Source: Chloroflexi bacterium RBG_13_46_14
GTDB lineage: Bacteria; Chloroflexota; Dehalococcoidia; Dehalococcoidales; UBA2162
Reading direction: 5' to 3'
Assembly (NCBI GenBank): GCA_001796415.1
Contig: MGML01000121.1
Span: 1-11,680, forward strand
DNA length: 11,680 bases
In this document: positions 1 to 6,473 of the stretch, in pieces
How the letters are laid out: each line of letters starts with the position of its first letter
Numbering within the stretch: the first letter of the stretch is position 1
Notes under the pieces: generated by a model
Database searches by the model: none
Told to the model about the DNA's origin: nothing
The model's input: only the letters and a program-made list of their open reading frames with translations
Translations under genes and position numbers: made by a program

Positions 1-37
1 TAAAAGTCAGGTGCTCTACCAACTGAGCTAACGGCCC
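1..37 (-). tRNA. tRNA-Lys (UUU), 5' part only
   Basis: Reading the minus strand from 37 down to 1 gives the first 37 nucleotides of a tRNA. There is an acceptor strand GGGCCGT, TA at positions 8-9, a D arm GCTC-AGTTGGTA-GAGC, the base 26 A, and the 5' anticodon stem CCTGA followed by loop CTTTTA. The anticodon TTT falls at tRNA positions 34-36, which are window bases 4-2, so the amino acid is lysine. The sequence closely resembles E. coli tRNA-Lys through the D arm. The 3' anticodon stem, the T arm and the acceptor 3' side lie beyond the window edge, so integrity of the full gene cannot be judged. Confidence 0.93.
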
Positions 38-49
38 GCGTACTTAGTC

Positions 50-78
50 AGTTTATCAAATATGGTCTGGTTAGGCAA
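50..78 (-). promoter_or_regulatory. Candidate promoter of tRNA-Lys
   Basis: On the minus strand a -35-like TTGCCT (bases 78-73) is followed after exactly 17 bases by a -10-like TAAACT (55-50). Each matches 4 of 6 consensus bases. The predicted start lies near base 43, giving only a few leader bases before the mature 5' end at 37, as is usual for tRNA genes. This is an inference from spacing and position. Confidence 0.45.
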
Positions 79-127
79 GGTTTGATGTTTGTCCAGACTA
101 ACTAAAATCGGATCGGTTTATATATAG

Positions 128-197
128 ATTCCCACTCCACCGCGGCGGACGGGAATGCCTGACAGGATTCGGATAAGCAAGGTTTTTATGATTATCC
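128..197 (+). other. Hairpin-rich hisS leader with mutually exclusive stems
   Basis: The 311-base gap between the tRNA and hisS has no convincing gene. It holds several inverted repeats. ATTCCC (128-133) can pair with GGGAAT (151-156), extended inside by TCC/GGA around a CCGCGG core. GAAT plus CCT (153-160) can instead pair with AGG plus ATTC (164-170), with a three-base loop and a bulged G. The second stem uses bases of the first, so the two exclude each other. A third stem, GGATAA (171-176) with TTATCC (192-197), lies just downstream. No U-tract follows any of them, so none is a standard intrinsic terminator. The region may be a regulated leader of hisS, or simple chance structure. Confidence 0.35.
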
Positions 198-348
198 CTG
201 CCTGATGGAAATCGAGTTAATTCATTTTATATATTTCCGACTTCGTAAAAAATGACAGTAAGAGCAGATATGACACTTGGATGCCTTTACAAGGGAGGGA
301 CTAATCCTGTATTCTAAGCGTGTAAAACGATACTATCAGGAGAGTAGA

Positions 349-1596
349 TTGTACCAGTCGCCCCGTGGAACGGCCGATATTTTACCTGAAGACCAGGATT
401 ACTGGTTTTTTCTGGAAAAGAAGATAGTGGAAATTACCCGTTTATACGGATATGAACGTATCGAGACACCAGGATTCGAGGATTCGAGCCTGTATACCCG
501 CAGTACCGGTGAATATACGGATATCGTCCAGAAGGAGATGTATACATTCGAGGACCGGGGAGGGAACACTCTGAGTCTCAAGCCGGAAGGAACACCCTCG
601 GTGTGCCGGGCTTATATTCAACATGGGCTTCAGAACAAACCGCAGCCGGTCAAGATGTACTACCTGGCATCAATATTCCGTTACGATCGCCCTCAGGCCG
701 GTAGAATGCGACAGCACCACCAGTTCGGGTGCGAAGCTATTGGTGATGCCGATCCGGCACTGGATGCGGAGATAATCGAGATAGCCTGGCGGTTGTACAA
801 GGAAGCAGGACTGAATAACCTGTCCACCCAGATGAACAGTATTGGCTGCCGGAAATGCCGACCTTCATACCTTGAAGCACTCGTCGGACATTACTCGGGA
901 AATGAGAACATACTGTGTTCCGACTGTAAAATTCGTCTGGTAAATAATCCATTAAGACTGCTGGACTGTAAACAGACACAGTGTCAGAACCTTGCCGATT
1001 CAGCCCCCAGGAATGCGGATTATCTGTGTGAAGAATGCAGGGAACACCTTGAACAGGTGGAGAAATACCTTCGCCTGCTCGAACTGCCTTATGAACTGAA
1101 TCACCGTCTCGTTAGGGGGCTGGATTATTACAGCAGGACAGTATTCGAAGTGCAGCCGGAAGACGACCGGGCTCAGGCTACAATCGGCGGTGGTGGACGC
1201 TATGATTACCTGATCGAGGAGCTTGGCGGAAAACCGGCTCCTGGGGTTGGCTTCGCCACCGGTATAGAGCGAATAATCATTAATATGAAGAAACAGGGTA
1301 TCGAAGTACCTCCGCTGCCTTCACCGAAGGTTCTCGTTGCCTATATTGGTGATGAAGCAAAGGTGCAGGCTGTTCGCCTGACTTCGATCCTGCGAAAGGA
1401 CGGAATTTCCGTTGTAAATGCTGCAAGCGGAAAAAGTTTGAAAGCTCAGTTAAAGCAGGCGAACACACTTGGTGTTTCGTACACGGTAATCCTGGGTGAT
1501 GAGGAAGTCAGGAATGGTACGGCAGTGCTGCGTAATATGACGAACGCCAGCCAGGAAACCATATCTTTCAATAAACTGCTGGATCATCTGAAGTAA
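349..1596 (+). CDS. hisS: Histidyl-tRNA synthetase (HisRS)
   Basis: This class II synthetase joins histidine to tRNA-His in the cytoplasm, using ATP. With a TTG start at 349 the protein is 415 aa, normal for bacterial HisRS, and opens with YQSPRGTADILPED, the usual N-terminus of the family. An AGGAGAG ribosome-binding site at 338-344 supports that start. An ATG at 277 would add 24 unconserved residues with no Shine-Dalgarno. Class II motif 2 is FRYDRPQAGR (about 110-119). The HisRS-specific RGLDYYSRTVFEV begins near 256, GGGGRYD near 280, and motif 3 GFATGIERI near 301. The C-terminal anticodon-binding domain follows. Eight cysteines in four pairs (about 167/170, 190/193, 207/212, 227/230) sit in the insertion between motif 2 and the HisRS-specific motif and could bind zinc. 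The next gene starts 2 bases after the stop, so the two are probably cotranscribed. Confidence 0.97.
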   Translation: MYQSPRGTADILPEDQDYWFFLEKKIVEITRLYGYERIETPGFEDSSLYTRSTGEYTDIVQKEMYTFEDRGGNTLSLKPEGTPSVCRAYIQHGLQNKPQPVKMYYLASIFRYDRPQAGRMRQHHQFGCEAIGDADPALDAEIIEIAWRLYKEAGLNNLSTQMNSIGCRKCRPSYLEALVGHYSGNENILCSDCKIRLVNNPLRLLDCKQTQCQNLADSAPRNADYLCEECREHLEQVEKYLRLLELPYELNHRLVRGLDYYSRTVFEVQPEDDRAQATIGGGGRYDYLIEELGGKPAPGVGFATGIERIIINMKKQGIEVPPLPSPKVLVAYIGDEAKVQAVRLTSILRKDGISVVNAASGKSLKAQLKQANTLGVSYTVILGDEEVRNGTAVLRNMTNASQETISFNKLLDHLK

Positions 1597-1598
1597 TA

Positions 1599-2333
1599 AT
1601 GCGTTACGCGATAATCGCGGATATTCATTCCAATCTGACCGCTTTCCAGGCTGTCCTCGATGATATACAGACACAGGAAAGAGTAGATAAAATCTGGTGC
1701 CTGGGAGATATCGTTGGATATGGACCTGATCCGCACGAATGCATAGAACTTCTCAGGAAAACCGATCATATCTGTGTTGCCGGCAATCACGACCGGGCAG
1801 TGATCGGTATGCTGGACTTATCTGGTTTTAACCCGAATGCGGCCGAAGCGGTCGAGTGGACCATCGAAAAGCTGAGTAACGGCGACATCACTTACCTTAA
1901 AAACCTGCCCGAACGTATTGAAGACGATGATTTTTTACTGGTACATGGAAGCCCGAGAGAACCGATCATGGAGTATATATTATCGGTAAGTGTTGCCAGA
2001 CAAAATTTCGATTGTTTCAGAACGAAATATTGCCTTATCGGACATACTCATGTGCCACAGGCATACAGCCTTGACGAAAAGAATAACTGCACGGTAAACA
2101 GGTTTCTGCCGACCATAAAGCTGATAACCGGTAATACGCGGCTGATTATCAATCCGGGCGCAGTTGGGCAGCCAAGGGATGGAAATCCTGAAGCAAGTTA
2201 CGCTATTTATGATAATCAGACAAGGGTAGTACGCTTAAGGCGAGTGCCCTATGATATGAGACTGACACAGGACAGGATAATGGAATCCGGATTACCTCCC
2301 CGCCTGGCTGCCAGGCTGGAAACAGGTGAATAA
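1599..2333 (+). CDS. Metallophosphoesterase, YfcE/ApaH-like (calcineurin-like fold)
   Basis: This is a 244-aa cytoplasmic phosphoesterase of the calcineurin-like superfamily. All metal-binding blocks are visible: DIHSN at residues 8-12, GDIVGYGP at 36-43, GNHD at 62-65, His116 in VHGSP, and GHTH at 148-151. These hold a two-metal centre that hydrolyses phosphomono- or diesters. The GYGPxPxE version after the GD block is typical of a widespread bacterial subgroup with unsettled substrates. A precise substrate (cyclic nucleotide, dinucleotide polyphosphate or phosphoprotein) cannot be read from sequence. The ATG lies 2 bases beyond the hisS stop and has no strong Shine-Dalgarno, so translation is probably coupled to hisS. 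A functional link with HisRS is not otherwise indicated. Confidence 0.9.
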   Translation: MRYAIIADIHSNLTAFQAVLDDIQTQERVDKIWCLGDIVGYGPDPHECIELLRKTDHICVAGNHDRAVIGMLDLSGFNPNAAEAVEWTIEKLSNGDITYLKNLPERIEDDDFLLVHGSPREPIMEYILSVSVARQNFDCFRTKYCLIGHTHVPQAYSLDEKNNCTVNRFLPTIKLITGNTRLIINPGAVGQPRDGNPEASYAIYDNQTRVVRLRRVPYDMRLTQDRIMESGLPPRLAARLETGE

Positions 2334-2358
2334 AGGATAGTGGTGTGAACGTGTTGTC

Positions 2359-2520
2359 TTAACGGAGACCTTTTTCGCAGTCTCTGCAGATGACTATAGC
2401 GGGGAAATACCTGGTGACAACCACCATATCATTGAAAGGTTTGGTCTTCTTGCAATTATTACACGTGAAAGTAATTTCCTTGTCTTTAAAACCGGAAGTT
2501 TTCTTCTCTTCGGTTGTCAC
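2359..2520 (-). CDS. Small two-CxxC (putative zinc) protein, 53 aa, uncharacterised
   Basis: A GTG start at 2520-2518 opens a 53-codon frame ending in TAA at 2361-2359. A strong ribosome-binding site AGGGGG (2532-2527) lies 6 bases upstream of the GTG, and a good promoter lies just beyond. The protein has an acidic and lysine-rich N-terminus. Then come C20-x2-C23, a hydrophobic middle (MVVVTRYFPAIVI), C45-x2-C48 and a short basic end. The two CxxC pairs could bind one zinc ion as a minimal zinc ribbon, or act as a redox centre. I do not recognise a named family and assign no function. It converges on the metallophosphoesterase, 25 bases from its stop, and lies downstream of the fmdB-like gene on the same strand. 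Confidence 0.75.
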   Translation of the reverse strand: MTTEEKKTSGFKDKEITFTCNNCKKTKPFNDMVVVTRYFPAIVICRDCEKGLR

Positions 2521-2546
2521 GCTAAACCCCCTGGTATAATTTTGGT

Positions 2547-2575
2547 ATTATAAACTATATTACACTATTTGTTAA
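2547..2575 (-). promoter_or_regulatory. Promoter of the 53-aa gene
   Basis: On the minus strand a TTAACA -35 box (2575-2570, 5 of 6 consensus) is followed after 17 bases by a perfect TATAAT -10 box (2552-2547). Transcription would start near 2540, leaving about 20 leader bases with the ribosome-binding site in the middle. The -35 box contains the TAA stop of the upstream fmdB-like gene (2574-2572). Confidence 0.65.
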
Positions 2576-2844
2576 TCGTCAGAGGTTGTATTCGCAGTCG
2601 TCGCATCTTTCGATTCGTATGGTTTCGGCTCTTCACTGGTTGCTGCCGGTGTCGAATGACCGTGATTACCCCTGTGATCGGTTACATAGAAACCCGATCC
2701 CTTGAATATAATGGGAACGGGTGAAAATATACGTGTCGCGGCGCACTTGCATTCAGGACAAAACACTTCGCTCTCATCACTGAAACTTCTCCGCAGTTCA
2801 AATCTCGATGAGCACTCTGAACATTCATACTCGTATATGGGCAA
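2572..2844 (-). CDS. FmdB-family zinc ribbon protein
   Basis: With a TTG start at 2844-2842 this is a 90-aa protein beginning PIYEYEC, the hallmark N-terminus of FmdB-family regulatory zinc ribbons. A near-ideal GGAGGTG Shine-Dalgarno (2857-2851) sits 6 bases before the TTG. An in-frame ATG at 2892 has no such site and would lie only about ten bases from the predicted transcription start, so TTG is preferred. Cysteines C8, C11, C29 and C32 form the zinc site. The family signature FKGSGFYVTD follows, then a low-complexity tail rich in Thr, Ala, Ser and acidic residues. FmdB was named for a possible regulator of the formamidase/amidase operon of Methylophilus. The role of most homologues is unknown, and no amidase gene lies nearby here. 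Confidence 0.9.
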   Translation of the reverse strand: MPIYEYECSECSSRFELRRSFSDESEVFCPECKCAATRIFSPVPIIFKGSGFYVTDHRGNHGHSTPAATSEEPKPYESKDATTANTTSDD

Positions 2845-2907
2845 CCCTATCACCTCCAGAAAACCACGGAAAGACTTAGCAATCCGGGGCATTGACTGCT
2901 AATTTTT

Positions 2908-2936
2908 ATTGTACTCCAGCCTTGATTAGTCGTCAA
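2908..2936 (-). promoter_or_regulatory. Promoter of the fmdB-like gene
   Basis: On the minus strand TTGACG (2936-2931, 5 of 6 consensus) is separated by 17 bases from TACAAT (2913-2908, 5 of 6). Transcription would begin near 2901, giving a leader of roughly 57 bases to the TTG start at 2844. This is one of the best sigma-70-like promoters in the window and supports the downstream TTG start. Confidence 0.65.
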
Positions 2937-2976
2937 GATTTTTTTATCAAGATAGAGGGGAATACTCGATGATCTA

Positions 2977-3372
2977 TCAGATGATTCGCCAATCTTTATA
3001 TCCTTGTTGTATAGTGAGCAGGTATTCCTGTGAAGGTTTATCTTCCTTCGGCTGTCCACTCTTGATATAGGTGATTGCTTCCACCGCTTCCCCGTCTTCG
3101 TCGAATACGTTTACTTTTGTACGGTTGTATGATGTTTCATATTTATCCAGACGGTTCATGCACTGATCGGATACCTCATAAACAGCACCAAGGACTTTTT
3201 CTCCCCTGAAAAGAACGATAGTTGCTTTTCCGCCTCTTAACTGTCTTGACCAGTCAGCGAAAATCAGCTTGTAATTAGGCAGGGTCGCTTTGTAGAGTGG
3301 TTTACTTTCAGGGCATCTCTCCTTCATCTGTTTCGTGTTAAGGTTCGACGCATAGGCGAAATAATATGGCAT
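2977..3372 (-). CDS. Gamma-glutamylcyclotransferase-like protein (GGCT/AIG2 fold)
   Basis: The 131-aa protein starts MPYYFAYASNL. The YxSNL block (residues 7-11) is the substrate-binding loop of the gamma-glutamylcyclotransferase-like fold. Glu79 in RLDKYET is the expected catalytic acid, in the position of the LDxxEG-type motif of the family. Members release 5-oxoproline from gamma-glutamyl amines, peptides or amino acids, but substrates vary widely and cannot be set here. I chose the ATG at 3372-3370 because GGAGAG (3382-3377) precedes it at proper distance. An ATG four codons upstream overlaps that Shine-Dalgarno. The gap of 61 bases to the upstream ATPase gene holds a possible promoter, so it may be transcribed alone. 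It is cytoplasmic, with no signal peptide. Confidence 0.85.
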   Translation of the reverse strand: MPYYFAYASNLNTKQMKERCPESKPLYKATLPNYKLIFADWSRQLRGGKATIVLFRGEKVLGAVYEVSDQCMNRLDKYETSYNRTKVNVFDEDGEAVEAITYIKSGQPKEDKPSQEYLLTIQQGYKDWRII

Positions 3373-3397
3373 AATACTCTCCATGGATCAGGTATTT

Positions 3398-3424
3398 ATT
3401 ACAAAAGATTAAAAACTATGACAA
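3398..3424 (-). promoter_or_regulatory. Possible promoter of the GGCT-like gene
   Basis: TTGTCA on the minus strand (3424-3419, 5 of 6) is followed by TGTAAT (3403-3398, 5 of 6). The spacing is 15 bases, shorter than ideal. The predicted start is near 3391, about 20 bases before the ATG. The box matches are good but the short spacing lowers confidence. Confidence 0.35.
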
Positions 3425-3433
3425 ATATAACGG

Positions 3434-4345
3434 TCAGCTTTTGCTGAATAATATCTCTTCAATTTCACGCAGTCTTTCCAGTCCCTTTATTTCATAGGGA
3501 AACATTGGTAATTCAACGATCTCCATGTTGGAATAAGTAGTGTGTATTCTCCTTAAATATTCCTGCTGCTGATTATGTTTTGTTGACATAAATGTGGATT
3601 TATCATTCCGTGCAACGTTATTAATGATTATCCTCTTGACAACGAGACCATATTCTTCCAGTTCACTGAATATATCCTCCAATTGTTCGACTGCGAGAGC
3701 TTCTGGTATAGTCACGAGTGTGAAATCCACGATATTTTTTAAAAAATCCATGTTGATTTCTGAGAGTTTTTCCCAGCGCTTGAGGATATCAAGAATGGGT
3801 TCCCGTGTCGTGCGTCCAACTTTAAGTTTGGAGTATATCCTGGGAGCCATTTTCAGATGTTCACTGAGAAGAGCCGGGGTTTCAAGAAGGGCAAGTGTCT
3901 GACCGAGTGGTGCAGTGTCCCATACTACAGCATTATATTCACCATTCAGGGGAAGTTCTCTTATATAATCGACCATAAACTCATCGCTAAGACCCGGGAG
4001 TACGGAAGTCATGAATTCAACGAATTCGGGATATTCTATATCGACGAAGGACGAAAAAACACCATATACATCCCTGCCAAATTTCCTGTCCCACATTTCT
4101 TTTACTTCAACATGGCCGAGTTCGTTTACAAACAGGGAATCCGTTACGCGGGCAGGTTTGGATTTGCCTTTTAATTCATAAATATGCGACAGGGAAGGAG
4201 TAGTGTCCGTCGATATCGCCAGGGTTTTGTTTCCCATATTTGAATAATGAAGTGCTGTAGCGGCAGCGCAGGTAGTTTTTCCTACCCCTCCTTTGCCGGT
4301 AAACATTGTTATCCTGGAATTATTTCTGCTGGTTTCATTCGTCAT
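3434..4345 (-). CDS. ArsA/Get3-family ATPase (deviant Walker A, single domain)
   Basis: The 303-aa protein is a SIMIBI-class ATPase. The deviant P-loop GKGGVGKTT lies at 17-25 with the signature lysine K18, PGLSDEF near 116-122, and DTAPLGQT at 142-149, which matches the ArsA/Get3 DTAPTGHT box. It has one ATPase domain, unlike the duplicated ArsA of arsenite pumps. The only cysteine I see is Cys26 beside the P-loop, so neither the ArsA arsenite site nor the Get3 CxxC zinc site is present. The switch I segment reads STDTTPSLSHIYE where Get3 has STDPAHNLSDAF. An arsenite role is therefore unlikely. A client-delivery or regulatory ATPase is possible but unproven. I prefer the ATG at 4345-4343 over an upstream TTG at 4387 because the shorter form begins near the conserved region. 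Its Shine-Dalgarno (GGGA) is weak, so the start is uncertain. Confidence 0.88.
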   Translation of the reverse strand: MTNETSRNNSRITMFTGKGGVGKTTCAAATALHYSNMGNKTLAISTDTTPSLSHIYELKGKSKPARVTDSLFVNELGHVEVKEMWDRKFGRDVYGVFSSFVDIEYPEFVEFMTSVLPGLSDEFMVDYIRELPLNGEYNAVVWDTAPLGQTLALLETPALLSEHLKMAPRIYSKLKVGRTTREPILDILKRWEKLSEINMDFLKNIVDFTLVTIPEALAVEQLEDIFSELEEYGLVVKRIIINNVARNDKSTFMSTKHNQQQEYLRRIHTTYSNMEIVELPMFPYEIKGLERLREIEEILFSKS

Positions 4346-4479
4346 AATTTCCCAATACCGCCGTATCTGTAGTTTGTATACTATCAATTTATTCTACACC
4401 ATAAAGCGACATCGAGGTAAAGGTATATACATAATATTTGCATTTTTAATTTTACTGAGTGTAAACTAGGTGACATTGG

Positions 4480-4494
4480 AGAGAATAAATCTCT
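4480..4494. repeat. Short perfect inverted repeat upstream of the MFS gene
   Basis: AGAGA (4480-4484) and TCTCT (4490-4494) form a five-base inverted repeat around ATAAA, within the intergenic region shared by the ATPase and exporter genes. It is of the size of a small operator half-site pair but may be chance in this AT-rich stretch. No clear promoter could be aligned with it. Confidence 0.2.
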
Positions 4495-4523
4495 TACTTT
4501 AACTCTTCTAGCGGGTAAATATT

Positions 4524-5828
4524 TTGGGTCAGATAGGCAGCGGATTCAGCGGCGGACGTCGCATGGGACCACCTCAACCCGGTGAAAAACGCCCCGGGTT
4601 CTCAATTCGTAATCTCAGGACTTTCAGTTCGTTTAAAAACCGTGTGTTTGTGATATATTTTGGCGGTTTACTCGGACAGATGGTCGGCATGAACATGCAG
4701 ATGATGGCCCGTTCATATCTTATATACAAGCTTACCGATTCCGCCCTCATTCTCGGTGCCATGTCGCTGTTTCATGCCGTGCCGATGGTAATACTTTCTT
4801 TGTATGGTGGAGTTATTGCCGATAGAGTGCAGAAAAAATACGTAATGCTTATAGGTCAACTTGCATCGGCATTAGTTTCAGGCGGAGTTGGTTTTACTTT
4901 ACTTTTCGGGTATTTGAGTTCAGAGAATCCCGGTTCATGGTGGGTTCTTGCCGTATCATCATTTTGCCAGGGAATAATTATGGCGTTGATGATGCCGTCG
5001 AGGCAGGCGATTCTGCCTGAAATCGTCGAAGGCGAACAGCTAATGAACGCTATTTCCCTCAACACAATGGGCATGAATACATTACGACTGTTCGCTCCCG
5101 CGGCCGCTGGCTTGATGATAGCTAACATCGGCTATGAAGCCGTCTATTTTACCGTAACGGTAATGTATCTGGTATCAACCGTATTCGTATGGTTCCTGCC
5201 ACTTACCAGTAAGGTAACGAAATCGACTGTTAATGCATTACAGTCGATGAAAGAAGGTTTTAAGTATCTCAGGGGTGAAAGAACCATTCTTCTAATCCTG
5301 GTATTTACACTCGCTATTACAATACTTGCCATGCCATTCCAGCAATTACTCCCCATATTTACTGAAAAAGTGCTTGATGTCGGACCTGAAGGTATGGGTT
5401 GGCTGATGAGTGTTTCGGGAATCGGATCCATTATAAGTTCACTGGTACTCGCTTCTCTGCCAAACAAGAAGCGAGGGCTTATGATGCTGGGAGGAAATGT
5501 CATCCTGGGAATCGCTCTCGCAGGGTTTTCATTTTCCACCGACTACGGACTATCTCTTGTATTGATAGCGTTTGTTGGTTTAGGCCAGATGGTACAGATG
5601 GCACTGGGAAGTACACTCATACAATACTATATCGATCCGGCATATCTGGGCAGGGTTATGAGCATTATGATGATGCAGTTCGGCTTGATGAGTTTCAGTA
5701 CGTTCCTGGCTGCAGCCCTGACAGAAGTGATAGGAATTCAGTGGTCGATAGGAAGTCTTGCCATAGGCATGGTTTTTCTGTCTTTTATTGCTCTGGCGTT
5801 CTTTAAAACGATACGAAACCTGGAATAA
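4524..5828 (+). CDS. MFS transporter, DHA3-type drug/metabolite exporter
   Basis: This is an integral membrane protein of up to 434 aa with about twelve hydrophobic segments in two halves and a central hydrophilic loop near residues 230-250. The MFS motif A appears as GGVIADRVQKK (95-105) between helices 2 and 3. The overall pattern, including the NRVFVIYFGG start of helix 1, resembles the DHA3 group that includes MefA-like and EntS-like exporters. The transported compound cannot be inferred. The start is uncertain. TTG at 4524 gives a Gly/Pro/Arg-rich head without hydrophobicity and has no convincing ribosome-binding site. ATG at 4563, preceded by a GGCGGA, would be 13 residues shorter. The gene stands alone, divergent from the ATPase gene and converging on gmk. 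Confidence 0.88.
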   Translation: MGQIGSGFSGGRRMGPPQPGEKRPGFSIRNLRTFSSFKNRVFVIYFGGLLGQMVGMNMQMMARSYLIYKLTDSALILGAMSLFHAVPMVILSLYGGVIADRVQKKYVMLIGQLASALVSGGVGFTLLFGYLSSENPGSWWVLAVSSFCQGIIMALMMPSRQAILPEIVEGEQLMNAISLNTMGMNTLRLFAPAAAGLMIANIGYEAVYFTVTVMYLVSTVFVWFLPLTSKVTKSTVNALQSMKEGFKYLRGERTILLILVFTLAITILAMPFQQLLPIFTEKVLDVGPEGMGWLMSVSGIGSIISSLVLASLPNKKRGLMMLGGNVILGIALAGFSFSTDYGLSLVLIAFVGLGQMVQMALGSTLIQYYIDPAYLGRVMSIMMMQFGLMSFSTFLAAALTEVIGIQWSIGSLAIGMVFLSFIALAFFKTIRNLE

Positions 5829-5846
5829 AAAATTTGCCCATAAAAA

Positions 5847-6467
5847 TCATTTGCGAATCCGGCATTTTTCAGCAGTAATAATCGCTATTATCTCTGAAAC
5901 GGCTTTATCAATTTCACCTCGCTGGTTTATTACCGCGTAATCGAATTCAGAGAGTTTCTCCATTTCTTCTGAAGCGGTTTTTATTCTGAGTTCCAGAGAT
6001 TTCCCTGATTCTGTGCGACGTTGTTTTAAACGTTGAGATAGTTCTGAAAGGGAAGATGGCATAAGAAATATCGATATAGAGTCCGGCATGATCCGTTTAA
6101 TATTATCCGCTCCCTGGACATCAACCTTGACTATCACGTCGTGGCCTTTATCCAGGGCTTCTTCTACCGGTACTCTGGGTACTCCGTACATATTACCGTA
6201 AACGTTTGCATATTCCAATAATCCGCCATTGTCGATGAGTTCCTGGAAATATTCTCTGGAAACGAAGATATAGTCGATATTATCCTGTTCTCTTTCGCGG
6301 CGTGGTCTGGTGGTCATTGTAACCACGTGCTTCAACGGGAGAGATGTTTCTTTGAGTCTGTGCAAGACTGCGTCTTTTCCTACTCCGGATGGTCCGGAGA
6401 GAATAAATAAAGATGGCTTCCTGTGACGTGGGAGAAAAGATATCTTACGGCTGACCGTATTATCCAT
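5847..6467 (-). CDS. gmk: Guanylate kinase
   Basis: This essential cytoplasmic enzyme phosphorylates GMP (and dGMP) to GDP with ATP. At 206 aa it has family length. The P-loop is GPSGVGKDAV at 25-34, and the GMP-binding stretch TTRPRRERE begins near 52, followed by DYIFVSREYF near 65. The lid and C-terminal helices follow. In the P-loop an aspartate (D32) follows the lysine, where Ser or Thr normally contributes to magnesium binding. I recall the same GKD form from other guanylate kinases, so it is probably a lineage trait and not a defect. The ATG is 6 bases after the remA stop, and the AGGA at 6475-6472 overlaps that stop, so remA-gmk is an operon with coupled translation. The usual partner rpoZ is not downstream, where the exporter gene converges instead. 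Confidence 0.95.
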   Translation of the reverse strand: MDNTVSRKISFLPRHRKPSLFILSGPSGVGKDAVLHRLKETSLPLKHVVTMTTRPRREREQDNIDYIFVSREYFQELIDNGGLLEYANVYGNMYGVPRVPVEEALDKGHDVIVKVDVQGADNIKRIMPDSISIFLMPSSLSELSQRLKQRRTESGKSLELRIKTASEEMEKLSEFDYAVINQRGEIDKAVSEIIAIITAEKCRIRK

Positions 6468-6473
6468 TACGTC

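Noticed and set aside
118..160. T-box riboswitch in front of hisS, suggested by ACCGCGG near 139-145
   Set aside because: Only the ACCGCG end of the T-box consensus is present. The UGGN part needed to pair with the tRNA end is replaced by CUCC, and no terminator with a U-tract follows.
2845..2892. Longer FmdB-like protein starting at the ATG at 2892
   Set aside because: There is no Shine-Dalgarno, the predicted transcript would start about ten bases before it, and the family N-terminus PIYEYEC follows the TTG at 2842-2844, which has an excellent ribosome-binding site.
3857..4174. 105-codon open frame on the plus strand
   Set aside because: It lies wholly antisense to the ArsA-like gene, has no recognisable domain, and is explained as a shadow of that gene.
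3434..4345. Arsenite-pump ATPase for arsenic resistance
   Set aside because: It has a single ATPase domain, no metalloid-binding cysteines, and no arsB, arsR, arsC or arsD nearby.
5144..5539. 131-codon open frame on the minus strand
   Set aside because: It is antisense to the exporter gene, where long shadow frames are common. No ribosome-binding site or domain was seen.
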